From Pegethrix bostrychoides GSE-TBD4-15B (GTDB lineage Bacteria > Cyanobacteriota > Cyanobacteriia > Elainellales > Elainellaceae): DNA of 64,000 bases. The notes under the pieces are model-generated. The model ran no database searches. It was not told the origin of the DNA and saw only the letters and a list, made by a program, of their open reading frames with translations. The translations under genes and the position numbers were made by a program. The stretch covers positions 29,236 to 93,235 of the forward strand of contig JAHHHV010000082.1 of the NCBI GenBank assembly GCA_019359155.1. Reading direction: 5' to 3'. Positions 47,723 to 57,277 of this stretch are shown here, piece by piece (position 1 is the first letter of the stretch; each line of letters begins with the position of its first letter).

Positions 47723-47760
47723 ACTCTGCAACTACTCTGCAACTACTCTGCAACTACTCC
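47723..47760. repeat. 11-bp tandem repeat upstream of the MOSC gene
   Basis: Three exact copies of actctgcaact (47723-47733, 47734-47744, 47745-47755) and a partial copy to 47760, ending 18 bases before the chosen ATG of the MOSC gene. Confidence 0.9.
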
Positions 47761-47778
47761 GGCATACCTCCACTCACC

Positions 47779-48609
47779 ATGACGACCGCAGCAGCTCAGC
47801 CCGTCACGCTCAGCGCCATCTATCTCAGCGCCATCTATATCTATCCAGTTAAATCCTGTCGCGGCATTGCCGTCAGCGCGGCTCAGCTGGATAATTGGGG
47901 GCTGCAATTTGACCGCAACTGGATGATCGTCAACACAACCGGACGATTTCTCTCCCAGCGCGAGCTGCCCAAAATGGCCTTGATTGAAGTATCCATTGGC
48001 GATGAGGCTCTGCAGCTCACGACTCCTGGACAGACCGCTCTGACTGTGCCGCTGATGGCCTCTCCCGGCGAGAGCCGCAATGTCGAAGTTTGGGGCGACC
48101 GAACTTTAGCCATTGATCAAGGCGAGACAGCTGCGGCTTGGCTCAGCGAAACGTTGGGGCAGTCGGTGCGGCTAGTGCGGCTGGGCGAAGGCTACAGTCG
48201 GCCTGTTAAACCCGCGCCACTAGCCGCCCATCAGGTCAGCTTTGCCGATGGCTATCCGCTGCTGCTCATTTCCGAAGCGTCGCTGGCCGATCTCAATCAG
48301 CGTCTGCCAGAGGCGCTGCCGATGAATCGCTTCCGCCCCAATCTGGTGGTTTCAGGCTGCGAAGCCTATGCCGAAGATAGCTGGCAGCAAATTCGGATTG
48401 ACAGCGTTACTTTTGATTTGGTTAGCCCCTGCGAGCGCTGCGCGATCACGACAACCGACCAGGATACCGGCAGTCGCGCCGGGACAGAGCCGCTCAAAAC
48501 GCTTGCCACCTATCGCCGCACGGCTGGGGGCGTAATTTTTGGTCAGAATTTGGTTCATCAGACTCACGGCGAAGTCAGATCGGGCAGCCCAGTTGAAATC
48601 TTGCTGTAG
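47779..48609 (+). CDS. MOSC domain-containing protein (YcbX-like)
   Basis: 276 residues from ATG 47779; an in-frame GTG at 47704 would add 25 residues made mostly of an 11-bp repeat, so it is unlikely. The N-terminal MOSC_N beta-barrel starts at IYIYPVKSCRGIAV and contains WMIVNTTGRFLSQRELPKM (about residues 44-62). The C-terminal MOSC domain has the conserved Cys in SPCERCAITT (about 219-228). Such proteins are sulphur carriers or molybdenum-enzyme-like reductases that act on N-hydroxylated compounds. The partner reductase is not in the window. A 15-bp duplication (atctatctcagcgcc) lies near the start. Confidence 0.87.
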   Translation: MTTAAAQPVTLSAIYLSAIYIYPVKSCRGIAVSAAQLDNWGLQFDRNWMIVNTTGRFLSQRELPKMALIEVSIGDEALQLTTPGQTALTVPLMASPGESRNVEVWGDRTLAIDQGETAAAWLSETLGQSVRLVRLGEGYSRPVKPAPLAAHQVSFADGYPLLLISEASLADLNQRLPEALPMNRFRPNLVVSGCEAYAEDSWQQIRIDSVTFDLVSPCERCAITTTDQDTGSRAGTEPLKTLATYRRTAGGVIFGQNLVHQTHGEVRSGSPVEILL

Positions 48610-51600
48610 TCAGCTATCTAGCTTAGCGGCATAGATTTGCTGCAATAGCCCTGTCGTTCTGTCTATAGCTCCACCCATAGCTCCATCCAGATCGCCCATC
48701 ACCAGCTTTTGCAAATGTTGAAACTGCCAGCCGTAGAGTTGGCTTTCCGCATCAGCCGCCAGCGTTAGCAGACGGTCTATTTGGGCAATCGCCGAAGCAA
48801 CGGTTTCTAGGTTGGGGCGGTCGAGCCAGCGGCTGAGCGGATGCTGCCACTGCGCCAGAAAAATCTGCACGGTTTCGCGGTCGGTGGGGTCAATTTGCGT
48901 TGCTTCAACGGGGCTGTACAGATCGCCTGCGCCGGTGCCCAGCGCCTCCTCATCAAATGATTGCCATGTAGCGGCCAACAGTGGCGGCAGCATCCCCAGC
49001 GTGTATTTTTTGCGAGCACGCAGCGCCACATTGCCCACTTCGCAGGGTTCACCCGCAGCCAGCAGAAATTGATATAACTCTTTGAAAAACGGCTGAATCA
49101 CCTCGCGTTCGATCACCGAGCATAGCCGCAGCCCGACATCGGAATAGTCGGTAGAGGAGTCTGTAAGATTTTCTGCTGCGTGAATTGAGTGATCATCCAG
49201 GCTGCGAGCTGCGGCATCTGCGAGGCGATCTTGAATCAGCGCATATTTTTTATAGGCAGCAGTTAGGTCTTTTTGGCTGCGGCTGTCGAGTTGCTGCCAA
49301 ACGATTTCTCCCAGCTGAGCCTTCAGCCAGGGTTTGGGATCTTCGGGCTTTAGCTCAAGTGGCAATTCTGGAGGCAATTCTGGAAGCAATTCTGGGATCG
49401 AAAGATCTGCGGGCGCGGGCTGAGCGAGCTGTTGAAATATCTGTTGCTGCTCCATTTGCTGCCGCATCTGCTCAAGCTGCTGGCTGAGCGCCGCGATCTG
49501 CTGCTCTTGCTGCTCGATTAGCTGCTGACGCTGGACGAGTTCAACTGCTGTGAGGGCTGAGCGTACTAAATTAAAGTAGTGCGGCTGCGATAAATCGATC
49601 TCTGGAGCATGACTATTTTTAGTCTCCCAAAAAATCTGCTGATGTTCAGGCTGAAGAATTAAGTTTCCCTCAGGTGTATTGATTTTAATTTCTCTCTTAG
49701 CGGTATTCCAGTAGAAACTGCCCGTATACTTCCGCCTGCTGTGATAAAACTCCAGCTGCGCTGAATCTAGGGGCTGCGGGCTGCAAATCGACTGCATCTC
49801 AAAGCAAGTCTTCGCGTCTTCAGTGCCGAGACTATCCAGTATTGCCGCTTCGACCTGAGGGGGTTTGGCGACCGCAAGCTGCTCCGAATCGAGCGTAATC
49901 TGGCTGACACGCGGTTTGCGGCCAAATATCTCCAGGCGAGCAGTCGTCTGAGCATCTGAACCCGCCTCTAAATCAGGCAGCAGCTTTTGGGCTAGCTTTT
50001 GGGGCAGTTGGGGCAGCGAGTGCCGCTCCGCAGCCCTGCCCGTCTGACTCTCTCGGATTCCAACTAGCTCTAGCTCCAGCGACCGCACGCCCTGCCAGTC
50101 GTTTAGCTTCAGCTTGTAGGCCACATCGACCTGACTCGGCAGCGGATAGTAGACTCCCCAGCGCCAAGCAATCGCCCGCAGGCTGTAGCTGGGATCAGAA
50201 ATTTGAGCCAGCGTCACTTTTAAGTGCGCTTGATTTTGACCAATCTGACGCTGCTCAATCACCTGCACATGAGCCGTCCAAAAGATCGGATCGGGGTTCT
50301 CGATGCCGCAGGGATGCAGCACGTCCATTTGCTCATAGAGATCTAGCGTCAGGTCGCGGAAGTTGGACTCAGCATCGACGCTGACCAGCGGCTTCAGGTG
50401 TTCGGGGCGCAGCGACTGATGGGCAAACTGACGCAGGCGCTGCCGCACCGCCTCTAAGTTAGCTGCCTCAAAGGTGAAGCCACCCGCCGCTCGATGTCCA
50501 CCAAACTTGCCCAGCAGATCCCGGCAGAATTGCAGCGCCTCAAAAACATCAAATTCAGGAATGCCGCGCGCCGACCCGCGAATTTTGGCGGGTTCTGGGG
50601 ATTCAGGAGCTTCAGAGAGCTGGGGAGCCGCAGCTTCGCTCGCCTCGCCCTCAGGGGTTTCAATCGTGCCAATGAATACCGGTACGCCATAGCGCTCAAC
50701 CAGCCTGGAAGCCACAATCCCAATTACGCCATGATGCCAGCTTGGCTGCACAATCACTAAAACACGCTCCTGCTGCGGGTCAAAGCCTGTTTCTAAACAA
50801 TAGGCAATCGCCTCCTGCTCAATCAGCTCACAGAGACGCTGCCGCAGCTGATTCACCTGCTCGCATTTCATCGCTAGCTCTAGCGCCCGACCCTCCTCGT
50901 CCGTAGTCAGCAGCTCGATCACAATTTGCGGATCGGCCAGTCGGCCAATGGCGTTGATCCGGGGCCCTAGCCGAAACCCGATAGCCTCCGGCTTCAGCGC
51001 TTTCTCCTGGCTGAGTCCCGCCACCTGAATCAGCGCCTGAATTCCGGCCATGCGCGACTTGGGCAGCAGCTTCAAGCCGCGTTTGACCCAGCGCCGATTC
51101 ACACCTGTCAGCGGAGCCAAATCAGCAATCGTGCCCAGCGTAAACAGCTCAATCAGCGGCGTGGTCAAGTCCTGCGTTTTTTGGAGACTCTGCGCCAGAC
51201 AAACCGCCAAGATATAGGCCACCCCCACGCCAGCAGCGCCGCGATAGGGCGACTCTGGCCGAATCAGCTTTGGGTTGAGAATCGCATTAGCGGGGGGCAG
51301 ATCTGGCGGAATATCGTGGTGATCGGTCACAATCACGGCCATGCCCAGCTCTCTAGCTCGCGCAATCGGCTCATAGGCGGCAATGCCGTTATCGACGGTG
51401 AGGATTAAGCCCACTCCCTCGGCGTGAAACTCCTCGATAATGCGGCGGTTGATGCCGTAGCCTTCCTGCATCCGGCTGGGGATGGCATATTCCACCGTCG
51501 CTCCCAAATAGCGCAGCGCCCGCAGCAGCAAAGCCGTGCTAGTCATGCCGTCCGCGTCATAGTCGCCGCAAATTGCAATATACTGGCGCTCGGCAATCGC

Positions 51601-51843
51601 CCGCAGCAGCAGCTCCAGAGCCATCGGCAGATCCGCAAACTCTTCCAGCGGCGAGGGCAGGATTTGCAGCTCTGGGTTGAGAAACATCTCGGCGGCAGAG
51701 GGCGTGGTGACTCCCCGGTTTAGCAAAACCTGCGCCAATAGCTCCGGCAGTTCAGCAGCCTGCGAGAGCAGACGCGCTAATTCTGGCTGAGGGGCGGCAA
51801 TATGCCAGCGCTGTTGGGGAAAGCGATCAGAAGCCACGGGCAA
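48610..51843 (-). CDS. recJ: Single-stranded-DNA-specific exonuclease RecJ with long C-terminal extension
   Basis: 1077 residues; bacterial RecJ is usually about 560-800. The DHH core is complete: CGDYDADGMTS (92-102), TVDNGIA (149-155), TDHHDIP (173-179) and Asp241; DHHA1 has GKFGGHRAAGGF (445-456), and an OB-like domain follows at about 500-600. Beyond this are about 480 extra residues with a coiled coil (about 775-820, rich in Gln and Glu) and helical regions with no recognised domain. RecJ degrades single strands 5' to 3' in recombination and mismatch repair. The start is TTG 51843 or GTG 51837. Confidence 0.93.
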   Translation of the reverse strand: MPVASDRFPQQRWHIAAPQPELARLLSQAAELPELLAQVLLNRGVTTPSAAEMFLNPELQILPSPLEEFADLPMALELLLRAIAERQYIAICGDYDADGMTSTALLLRALRYLGATVEYAIPSRMQEGYGINRRIIEEFHAEGVGLILTVDNGIAAYEPIARARELGMAVIVTDHHDIPPDLPPANAILNPKLIRPESPYRGAAGVGVAYILAVCLAQSLQKTQDLTTPLIELFTLGTIADLAPLTGVNRRWVKRGLKLLPKSRMAGIQALIQVAGLSQEKALKPEAIGFRLGPRINAIGRLADPQIVIELLTTDEEGRALELAMKCEQVNQLRQRLCELIEQEAIAYCLETGFDPQQERVLVIVQPSWHHGVIGIVASRLVERYGVPVFIGTIETPEGEASEAAAPQLSEAPESPEPAKIRGSARGIPEFDVFEALQFCRDLLGKFGGHRAAGGFTFEAANLEAVRQRLRQFAHQSLRPEHLKPLVSVDAESNFRDLTLDLYEQMDVLHPCGIENPDPIFWTAHVQVIEQRQIGQNQAHLKVTLAQISDPSYSLRAIAWRWGVYYPLPSQVDVAYKLKLNDWQGVRSLELELVGIRESQTGRAAERHSLPQLPQKLAQKLLPDLEAGSDAQTTARLEIFGRKPRVSQITLDSEQLAVAKPPQVEAAILDSLGTEDAKTCFEMQSICSPQPLDSAQLEFYHSRRKYTGSFYWNTAKREIKINTPEGNLILQPEHQQIFWETKNSHAPEIDLSQPHYFNLVRSALTAVELVQRQQLIEQQEQQIAALSQQLEQMRQQMEQQQIFQQLAQPAPADLSIPELLPELPPELPLELKPEDPKPWLKAQLGEIVWQQLDSRSQKDLTAAYKKYALIQDRLADAAARSLDDHSIHAAENLTDSSTDYSDVGLRLCSVIEREVIQPFFKELYQFLLAAGEPCEVGNVALRARKKYTLGMLPPLLAATWQSFDEEALGTGAGDLYSPVEATQIDPTDRETVQIFLAQWQHPLSRWLDRPNLETVASAIAQIDRLLTLAADAESQLYGWQFQHLQKLVMGDLDGAMGGAIDRTTGLLQQIYAAKLDS

Positions 51844-51863
51844 ATTAGGGAATGAAGGAACCG

Positions 51864-52376
51864 CTAGAAGATTCTGACTTTGCCATCATCTTCGATATAG
51901 ACAGCGCGATCGCCAGGAGGACGACCGCCCGACAGAATTTCGATTCGCAGCTGATTGGGCTGAGGCCGAAAAAGCATGACGCGAATTGGTAAATCTGTCT
52001 CGTCCCAGAAGACAACCGAGGCATTTGGGCGGGTGCCGAAGTTGGGATCGACCGCAATTTCCTGGCTGGGCAGCAGGGCAATTGGGCTGGTTCCGTAAAT
52101 CTGCTCGACTTGCACCAAACTAGAGGTACGGTTGATGACCGAAATCTGAATCCGCTCCCCGGGCACAAACTGAATTTGTCGCGAGCCACAGTTGGCCTTA
52201 CAGGGTTCAGCCAGTCCGGTTGCGGTGAAACTCTGAGCGACAATCAGCCCAGCGCCAGCTAGCGCCAAACCAGTCAGCCAGCGCCAAACCAGCCAGCGAC
52301 TCGGCCAGCGCCCAGTCAGCAAACGAGTCAGATTTTTTGGCAGATTCCGCATCTTTTGTAGGCTTTGACGCTGCAT
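51864..52376 (-). CDS. Exported hypothetical protein
   Basis: 170 residues. A basic N-terminus (about 1-30) with a hydrophobic stretch (about 33-53, LTGLALAGAGLIVAQSF) looks like a signal anchor or long signal peptide. The mature part is beta-rich with two Cys (EPCKANCGSRQ, near 57-65) and a Pro-rich end. I do not recognise the family, though proteins like it are found in cyanobacteria. It follows the recJ start region on the same strand, 20 bases upstream, and may be cotranscribed with recJ. Confidence 0.7.
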   Translation of the reverse strand: MQRQSLQKMRNLPKNLTRLLTGRWPSRWLVWRWLTGLALAGAGLIVAQSFTATGLAEPCKANCGSRQIQFVPGERIQISVINRTSSLVQVEQIYGTSPIALLPSQEIAVDPNFGTRPNASVVFWDETDLPIRVMLFRPQPNQLRIEILSGGRPPGDRAVYIEDDGKVRIF

Positions 52377-52579
52377 TTTCCAGGGGAGATTGCGCTAGGC
52401 AACCTGCATGTCATAAAAGCTTATCTTTCTTTTGGCAAAGGAGAATCTCTATCGTTCGAATTGCTCAAGCCGCAGTTGAATTCTGTACACTGTATCAGTA
52501 GTTTTTGCGAGTTTTTGCGATAGCGGTTTTCAGCCTCTGCAAATATCTGCAAAGCCAAGTCACGATGGAGGAAAGCTCG

Positions 52580-53146
52580 ATGTTGAAGTTTCTAATCGTC
52601 AGCTCTGTTTGTACAGGTTTCTGGGTCGCTCCCGCTCTGGCACAGTCCCCTGCTCCGGCACAGTCCCCTGCTCCGGCACAGTCTCCTGCTCCGGCACAGT
52701 CTCCTGCTCCGGCACAATCCCCTGCTCCGGCCTCCCCCGATAGCCCCGCTCCCGCAGCCAGTCCGGCAACTCCGGTGAGTCAGACTGAGGTCGAAAAGTT
52801 TGCTAGCACCGTCAAGCAGTTTCAAACCATCCAGCAGGATGCTCAGGAGCAGGCTGGACAGATTCTAGAAGGCGAAGACCTGAGCTTTGAGCGCTTTAAC
52901 GAAATTTTGCAGACCCAGCAAAACCCGCAGGCGACTGAGCCAAGTTCTGCCGTAACCGAGCAAGAGCGCCAAAAGTTTGATCGCGTCCTCAGCCAGCTTG
53001 ACGCGCTGCGCCAAACCACCCGCCAGCAGACAGAGCGCGTCTTAGAGTCGGAGGGGCTAGAGCGCGAGCGCTTCTCGCAAATTCTGGCTCAGGTACGTCA
53101 AGATGCCGGACTACGCGCTCGGATTGAAGCAGAGCTGAAGCAGTAG
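52580..53146 (+). CDS. Secreted DUF4168-like protein with AQSP repeats
   Basis: 188 residues from ATG 52580, which has a strong ribosome binding site (GGAGGAAAG) 6 bases upstream; the frame opens earlier at 52505 but those residues are not needed. A signal peptide (LKFLIVSSVCTGFWVAPALA) is followed by five six-residue repeats of the type AQSPAP (about 23-52), then a helical domain of the DUF4168 kind, with FASTVKQFQTIQQDAQEQA and a second, similar repeat FDRVLSQLDALRQTTRQQ. It is expected in the periplasm. Function unknown. Confidence 0.82.
   Translation: MLKFLIVSSVCTGFWVAPALAQSPAPAQSPAPAQSPAPAQSPAPAQSPAPASPDSPAPAASPATPVSQTEVEKFASTVKQFQTIQQDAQEQAGQILEGEDLSFERFNEILQTQQNPQATEPSSAVTEQERQKFDRVLSQLDALRQTTRQQTERVLESEGLERERFSQILAQVRQDAGLRARIEAELKQ
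52639..52728 (+). repeat. 18-bp tandem repeat in the secreted DUF4168-like gene
   Basis: Five copies of an 18-bp unit (ggcacagtcccctgctcc) with few changes, in frame and coding the AQSPAP-type repeats that link the signal peptide to the helical domain. Confidence 0.92.
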
Positions 53147-53182
53147 GTCGCAGTGAGTATGGTCGAAGCTGTGCGGTTGTGA

Positions 53183-53227
53183 GACTGTAAGTTGCAAGAC
53201 TGCAAGTCGCAAGACTGTAAATTTAAA
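53183..53227. repeat. 15-bp tandem repeat before purM
   Basis: gactgtaagttgcaa (53183-53197), gactgcaagtcgcaa (53198-53212) and a diverged third copy (53213-53227), between the DUF4168-like gene and purM. Confidence 0.8.
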
Positions 53228-53301
53228 ACTCTCAGCGAAACTATGACGCTTACCCCCGCTAGCCGAGTACAATACATCCTGTTTGCTAGAGGCATGAGCA
53301 G

Positions 53302-54324
53302 ATGGACTATCGGCAGGCGGGGGTTGATGTTGAGGCCGGACGAGCCTTCGTTCAGCAGATTCGGAGCGCGGTAGAGAGCACCTATCGGCCAGAGGTGCTG
53401 GGCAACTTCGGCGGCTTCGGTGGCTGTTTTGAGCTACCTGCGGGCTATCGGCAGCCCGTATTAGTATCCGGCACAGACGGTGTGGGCACGAAGCTGAAGC
53501 TGGCGCATGATTGTCAGCAGCATGACACGGTGGGCATTGACCTCGTAGCGATGTGCGTCAACGATGTGCTTACCTCCGGAGCGGAGCCGCTGTTTTTTTT
53601 AGACTATCTGGCAACTGGTAGGCTAGAGCCAGATCAGCTCGCGCAGGTTGTCACCGGCATTGCGGTAGGCTGTCAGCAGGCAGGCTGTGCGCTAATCGGC
53701 GGCGAAACGGCGGAGATGCCGGGGTTTTACCAGGCGGGCGAGTACGATCTGGCCGGGTTCTGCGTCGGCATCGTCGAAAAAAGCCAGATCCTCAGCGGCG
53801 CGCAGGTGCAGCTGGGCGATATCGCCGTAGGCTTGGCTAGCTCAGGCATTCACAGCAACGGCTACAGTCTAGTTCGCAAAATTGTCGAGCAAGCTGGCCT
53901 GCCGCTGAGCGACCGTCCCGCTGAACTTGGGGGGCAAACCCTGGCCGAGCTGTTGCTGACCCCGACCCAAATCTATGTCAAGCCAGTGCTGACTGCGCTG
54001 CGCGCTGGTTTAGAAATTCACGGTATGGCGCATATCACGGGCGGCGGGCTACCCGAAAATCTGCCGCGCTGCTTGGGCGAGGCTCAGTCGATTCGCGTCC
54101 GGCCAGCTTGGCCGATTCCTGCTATCTTTAGCTGGCTTGCCGCACAGGGCGAAGTGGCCTTACCGGAAATGTACAGCACCTTCAACATGGGCATTGGCTA
54201 TGTGCTAATTCTGCCGCCTGCTCAAGTTGAGCCACTGATCGCTCAGTTCGCGGCAGAGAGCATTGCCGCCTATCCAATCGGCGAGGTGATTGCAGGGGAT
54301 GGCGAACTCGTCTGGGAGGGCTAG
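53302..54324 (+). CDS. purM: Phosphoribosylformylglycinamidine cyclo-ligase
   Basis: 340 residues, the standard length. PurM closes the imidazole ring to form aminoimidazole ribotide in purine synthesis, using ATP. The landmarks are [13 protein letters not shown] (about residues 54-66), the [21 protein letters not shown] block (near 90-110), [12 protein letters not shown] (about 133-144) and the C-terminal [13 protein letters not shown]. It stands alone with no other pur gene. The ATG is fixed by the family start MDYRQAGVD. Confidence 0.98.
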   Translation: MDYRQAGVDVEAGRAFVQQIRSAVESTYRPEVLGNFGGFGGCFELPAGYRQPVLVSGTDGVGTKLKLAHDCQQHDTVGIDLVAMCVNDVLTSGAEPLFFLDYLATGRLEPDQLAQVVTGIAVGCQQAGCALIGGETAEMPGFYQAGEYDLAGFCVGIVEKSQILSGAQVQLGDIAVGLASSGIHSNGYSLVRKIVEQAGLPLSDRPAELGGQTLAELLLTPTQIYVKPVLTALRAGLEIHGMAHITGGGLPENLPRCLGEAQSIRVRPAWPIPAIFSWLAAQGEVALPEMYSTFNMGIGYVLILPPAQVEPLIAQFAAESIAAYPIGEVIAGDGELVWEG

Positions 54325-54352
54325 CGCTGCTGAATCACCCAGGTTGCCCCAG

Positions 54353-54379
54353 TTAAACTGCTGAGCTTAACTGCTGAGC
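54353..54379. repeat. Tandem duplication holding a stop codon
   Basis: ttaaactgctgagc (54353-54366) and ttaactgctgagc (54367-54379). The first copy contains the glycosyltransferase stop (minus strand, 54353-54355). Confidence 0.85.
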
Positions 54380-55369
54380 GGTCAGGACTCGCAGAGTTTC
54401 ATTCCAGAACTCAGTCGGACTTTCACCTGGGAAATACCGCTTGATGCTGCGGTAAGCATTCTGAGCGAGTTCAGTTCGCAGCTCGGCATTTTCTAGCTCC
54501 AGCAAACAGCGGGCTGCGGCCTCTGGGGTCTCCGCAATCATGGCCGTATCCCGATGCTCCATGCAAAAGTTAGCCCCGTTAGCGTTCCGACCCACGACCA
54601 CTACGCCGGAAGCCATCGACTCCTGGGGCGGCAGCGCACAGCCTTCCACAATAGCTGAAGCCAGAAATGCCTGGGGACGCTGAAACTGCTGCGCTAGCTC
54701 ATGAATCGAAATGCCGTCGATTAGCTCGAAGTGCCAGTACGTCCCGCCCATCTCCGCATAGTATTTTTGCGTATCGGCAATATACTGAGGCTCTTTGCGC
54801 GGAAAAGCAAAGATCAGCCCCGACTCGCGTTTCGATTGCGGGATGAAAGGAAACTCAACGTCATCAATAATGTTGGGGACAATTTGAATGGGCTTTTCAG
54901 TTCCATAGACCTGCCGACAGACTTCCAGCATAAACGGTGAGTCCGTCCAGAGCCGCACGCGCGGATCTCGATAGTCGAAGTCGGCCTTGACGAAAATTGG
55001 GGACTGAAGGTAGGCGACAACCGGGCCTGAGACTTCATCGATAATATCCGTCATAATATCTGGAACGACACAGATATCGTTATAGTGGCGATCCTGCCAG
55101 CGAATATAGGGCAGTCCGGGCAGCCCTTTCTCGCCATAGGTGTCTTTGCCGCTCATGGTTGCTAGCACTGCATCTGCTCCGCAGGCTCGCGCAATCGCAC
55201 AGTGACGCATGATGTTCAGCGTACCGCCAAAGACCTGATCAACCCGAAAGAACTTGCGCCGCAGCCAGCCACGCATCCAGTGGATGTGCAGTAGGTCAAC
55301 TGCTCTGGGAATGCTCCACCAAATGCTGCCCCGAGGCTCATAGTCTGCGACCAAAAATACGAAACGCAT
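54353..55369 (-). CDS. Glycosyltransferase (GT4-like)
   Basis: 338 residues with a GT-B look. The C-terminal half has the family E-x7-E motif: EGCALPPQESMASGVVVV (about residues 246-263), preceded by RPQAFLASAI. The N-terminal half has a Trp- and Arg-rich segment (MRGWLRRKFF) that could lie on the membrane. It probably transfers a sugar onto an exopolysaccharide or similar. A sugar aminotransferase gene lies divergently 457 bases away, suggesting a joint role in surface polysaccharide synthesis; the substrate is not known. Confidence 0.82.
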   Translation of the reverse strand: MRFVFLVADYEPRGSIWWSIPRAVDLLHIHWMRGWLRRKFFRVDQVFGGTLNIMRHCAIARACGADAVLATMSGKDTYGEKGLPGLPYIRWQDRHYNDICVVPDIMTDIIDEVSGPVVAYLQSPIFVKADFDYRDPRVRLWTDSPFMLEVCRQVYGTEKPIQIVPNIIDDVEFPFIPQSKRESGLIFAFPRKEPQYIADTQKYYAEMGGTYWHFELIDGISIHELAQQFQRPQAFLASAIVEGCALPPQESMASGVVVVGRNANGANFCMEHRDTAMIAETPEAAARCLLELENAELRTELAQNAYRSIKRYFPGESPTEFWNETLRVLTAQQLSSAV

Positions 55370-55825
55370 AGGGTAATCTCTTTTAAAAAGCGTTAGTCAA
55401 GCTGCTAATCAAGTTGCAAAAGCAGTTAATCTATTATCCATTCAAGCCACTTTACTCAGTATTTCACGTCCACCTTAAAATGTAGTCAGCTTTACAGAAA
55501 TCTTACGATTTAATCTAGCTTTGACAAAGACTAAACCGTAAGGTTGGAACAGGTCACTGTCAGGATGTAGCTTGGGATATAACAAATCTGGGATCTGGGA
55601 GACTACGCTTTAGTCTAATCGGACTAATCAGATCTTCTATTCCAAAATAGTTCAGGTTCATCACCACAGCTCAATAGACAAATTTCAAGAAGAGACAAAT
55701 CTCAAGAAGTCTTTAAAGCCCGAAACCTGCTTCCAGTGACAAGCTGCCGATAGCCTCCGGTTGGTTCGCTTAATTCCCTCCCTGACTTTAACTTCTGATA
55801 TAAATTATTGCAACCATAAATACCC
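55370..55825. other. Divergent intergenic region between glycosyltransferase and aminotransferase genes
   Basis: About 456 AT-rich bases. No coding ORF or RNA gene was seen. Near-repeats such as caatagacaaatttcaagaag and gagacaaatctcaagaag (around 55671-55709) are present, here noted in approximate form. It likely holds two divergent promoters. Confidence 0.5.
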
Positions 55826-57064
55826 ATGGTTTATACTCCTTCAGATTCCTGTACAGATGGCTCGAATAGCTTAGCTAGCCTGACCGACTTGCAGTCTAGC
55901 TTGCCCCTGAGCACCTCAGCGGCAAATTTTCCGCTGAATATTCCGTTTAATAACCCGCTAATAACAGGCCGTGAGCTAGAGTATATGCGTCAGGTATTGG
56001 TCAGCAAGCGCACCTCAGGGGATGGCGTTTTTACCAAGCAGTGTCAGACTTGGCTGACGCAGCAGATTGGGTCGAAAATGGCTTTAATGACGCATTCCTG
56101 CACAGCAGCGCTAGAGATGGCGGCTCTTCTGGCGGACTTGCAACCGGGAGATGAGGTGATTATGCCCTCGTATACGTTTGTCTCCACCGCAAATGCCTTT
56201 GTGCTGCGGGGCGCGGTGCCGGTGTTTGTTGATATCCGTCCCGACACGCTCAACCTGGATGAAGCGCAGGTCGAGGCAGCCATTACGCCCAGAACTAAAG
56301 TGATTGCGCCAGTTCACTATGCCGGAGTGAGCTGTGAAATGGATAGCCTGATGGCGATTGCCCACCAGCATAGACTGCTCGTGGTTGAAGACGCAGCTCA
56401 GGGGATTTTGGCTCACTACAAAAATCGGCCTGTGGGCAGCATGGGGCATTTAGCGGCTTTCAGCTTCCACGAAACCAAAAATATCATCAGCGGTGAGGGC
56501 GGAGCGCTAATGATCAACGACTCAGCTCTGTTAGAGCGCGCCGAAATTATTCGTGAGAAAGGCACCAACCGCAGCCAGTTCTTCCGGGGCGAAGTGGATA
56601 AATATACCTGGGTTGATATTGGCTCTTCTTATTTACCTAGCGATATTCTCTGCGCCTTTTTACTCGCGCAGCTAGAGCAGGGAGACTGCATTATCCAGCA
56701 GCGGATGGAGATTTGGAATTACTACCATCAGGCGTTCGCGGCGCTAGAGCAACAGGGCACTGTCCGCCGCCCAATCATTCCAACAGACTGTCAGCATAAC
56801 GCCCATATTTACTATCTGCTCACCGAGAGCCTGGAAGTTCGCACAGCGCTGATGACCTACCTAAAGCAGCAGGGCATTCAGTCTACGTTCCACTACGTGC
56901 CGCTGCATAGTGCCCCAGCAGGTCTGAAGTATGGCCGTGTTGCGGGGCAGCTCGCAGTTACCGATGACTTAAGCAATCGGCTAGTGCGGCTGCCGCTGGG
57001 AGCCGCCATGACGATGTCCGAGGCAGCCCGCGTGGTTGAGGCGGTGTTGGAGTTCTTAGGCTGA
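55826..57064 (+). CDS. rffA: dTDP-4-amino-4,6-dideoxygalactose transaminase (DegT/DnrJ/EryC1/StrS family)
   Basis: 412 residues; the family proper (about 375) begins at IPFNNPLITGREL (39-51), so about 38 residues form an N-terminal extension rich in Ser and Asp. The PLP lysine is Lys218 in SFHETKNIISGEGGA, and the Asp that pairs with the pyridine ring is in VVEDAAQG (Asp189). The C-terminal LPLGAAMT motif is present. The enzyme (WecE/RffA) makes a 4-amino sugar for enterobacterial-type antigen or similar surface glycans. It stands divergent to a glycosyltransferase and ends at a good terminator. Other aminotransferases of the family are possible. Confidence 0.88.
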   Translation: MVYTPSDSCTDGSNSLASLTDLQSSLPLSTSAANFPLNIPFNNPLITGRELEYMRQVLVSKRTSGDGVFTKQCQTWLTQQIGSKMALMTHSCTAALEMAALLADLQPGDEVIMPSYTFVSTANAFVLRGAVPVFVDIRPDTLNLDEAQVEAAITPRTKVIAPVHYAGVSCEMDSLMAIAHQHRLLVVEDAAQGILAHYKNRPVGSMGHLAAFSFHETKNIISGEGGALMINDSALLERAEIIREKGTNRSQFFRGEVDKYTWVDIGSSYLPSDILCAFLLAQLEQGDCIIQQRMEIWNYYHQAFAALEQQGTVRRPIIPTDCQHNAHIYYLLTESLEVRTALMTYLKQQGIQSTFHYVPLHSAPAGLKYGRVAGQLAVTDDLSNRLVRLPLGAAMTMSEAARVVEAVLEFLG

Positions 57065-57222
57065 ATAGGTTGCCCGCTCAGGCTATGGCCAGCAGCTGAG
57101 TCTGTGACAGCATTGACAAACGAGCGTCCTATCTCCGTCATACGTCCGGCCTATTCTAGCTCTTGTAGGTTTCCACATAGGTTTCTAGATTCCTAGCACC
57201 ATCCTCAGACCAATTCATCCTC

Positions 57223-57247
57223 CCCCGGTTTCCGACACCGGGGTTTT
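57223..57247 (+). terminator. Rho-independent terminator after the sugar aminotransferase gene
   Basis: CCCCGGT / ACCGGGG, a 7-bp GC-rich stem with a 7-base loop followed by TTTT, about 160 bases after the rffA stop. Confidence 0.8.
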
Positions 57248-57277
57248 GCTTTGGAGCCGATGCAGCCGATCTCAGGT

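Noticed and set aside
51906..51913. HIP1 octamer gcgatcgc
   Set aside because: Only this occurrence was noticed by eye; many cyanobacteria have it often, but a count by eye is not reliable enough for a claim.
52639..52728. Possible CRISPR array
   Set aside because: Direct 18-bp units without spacers, in frame in a secreted protein. The same holds for 22272-22319. These are tandem repeats.
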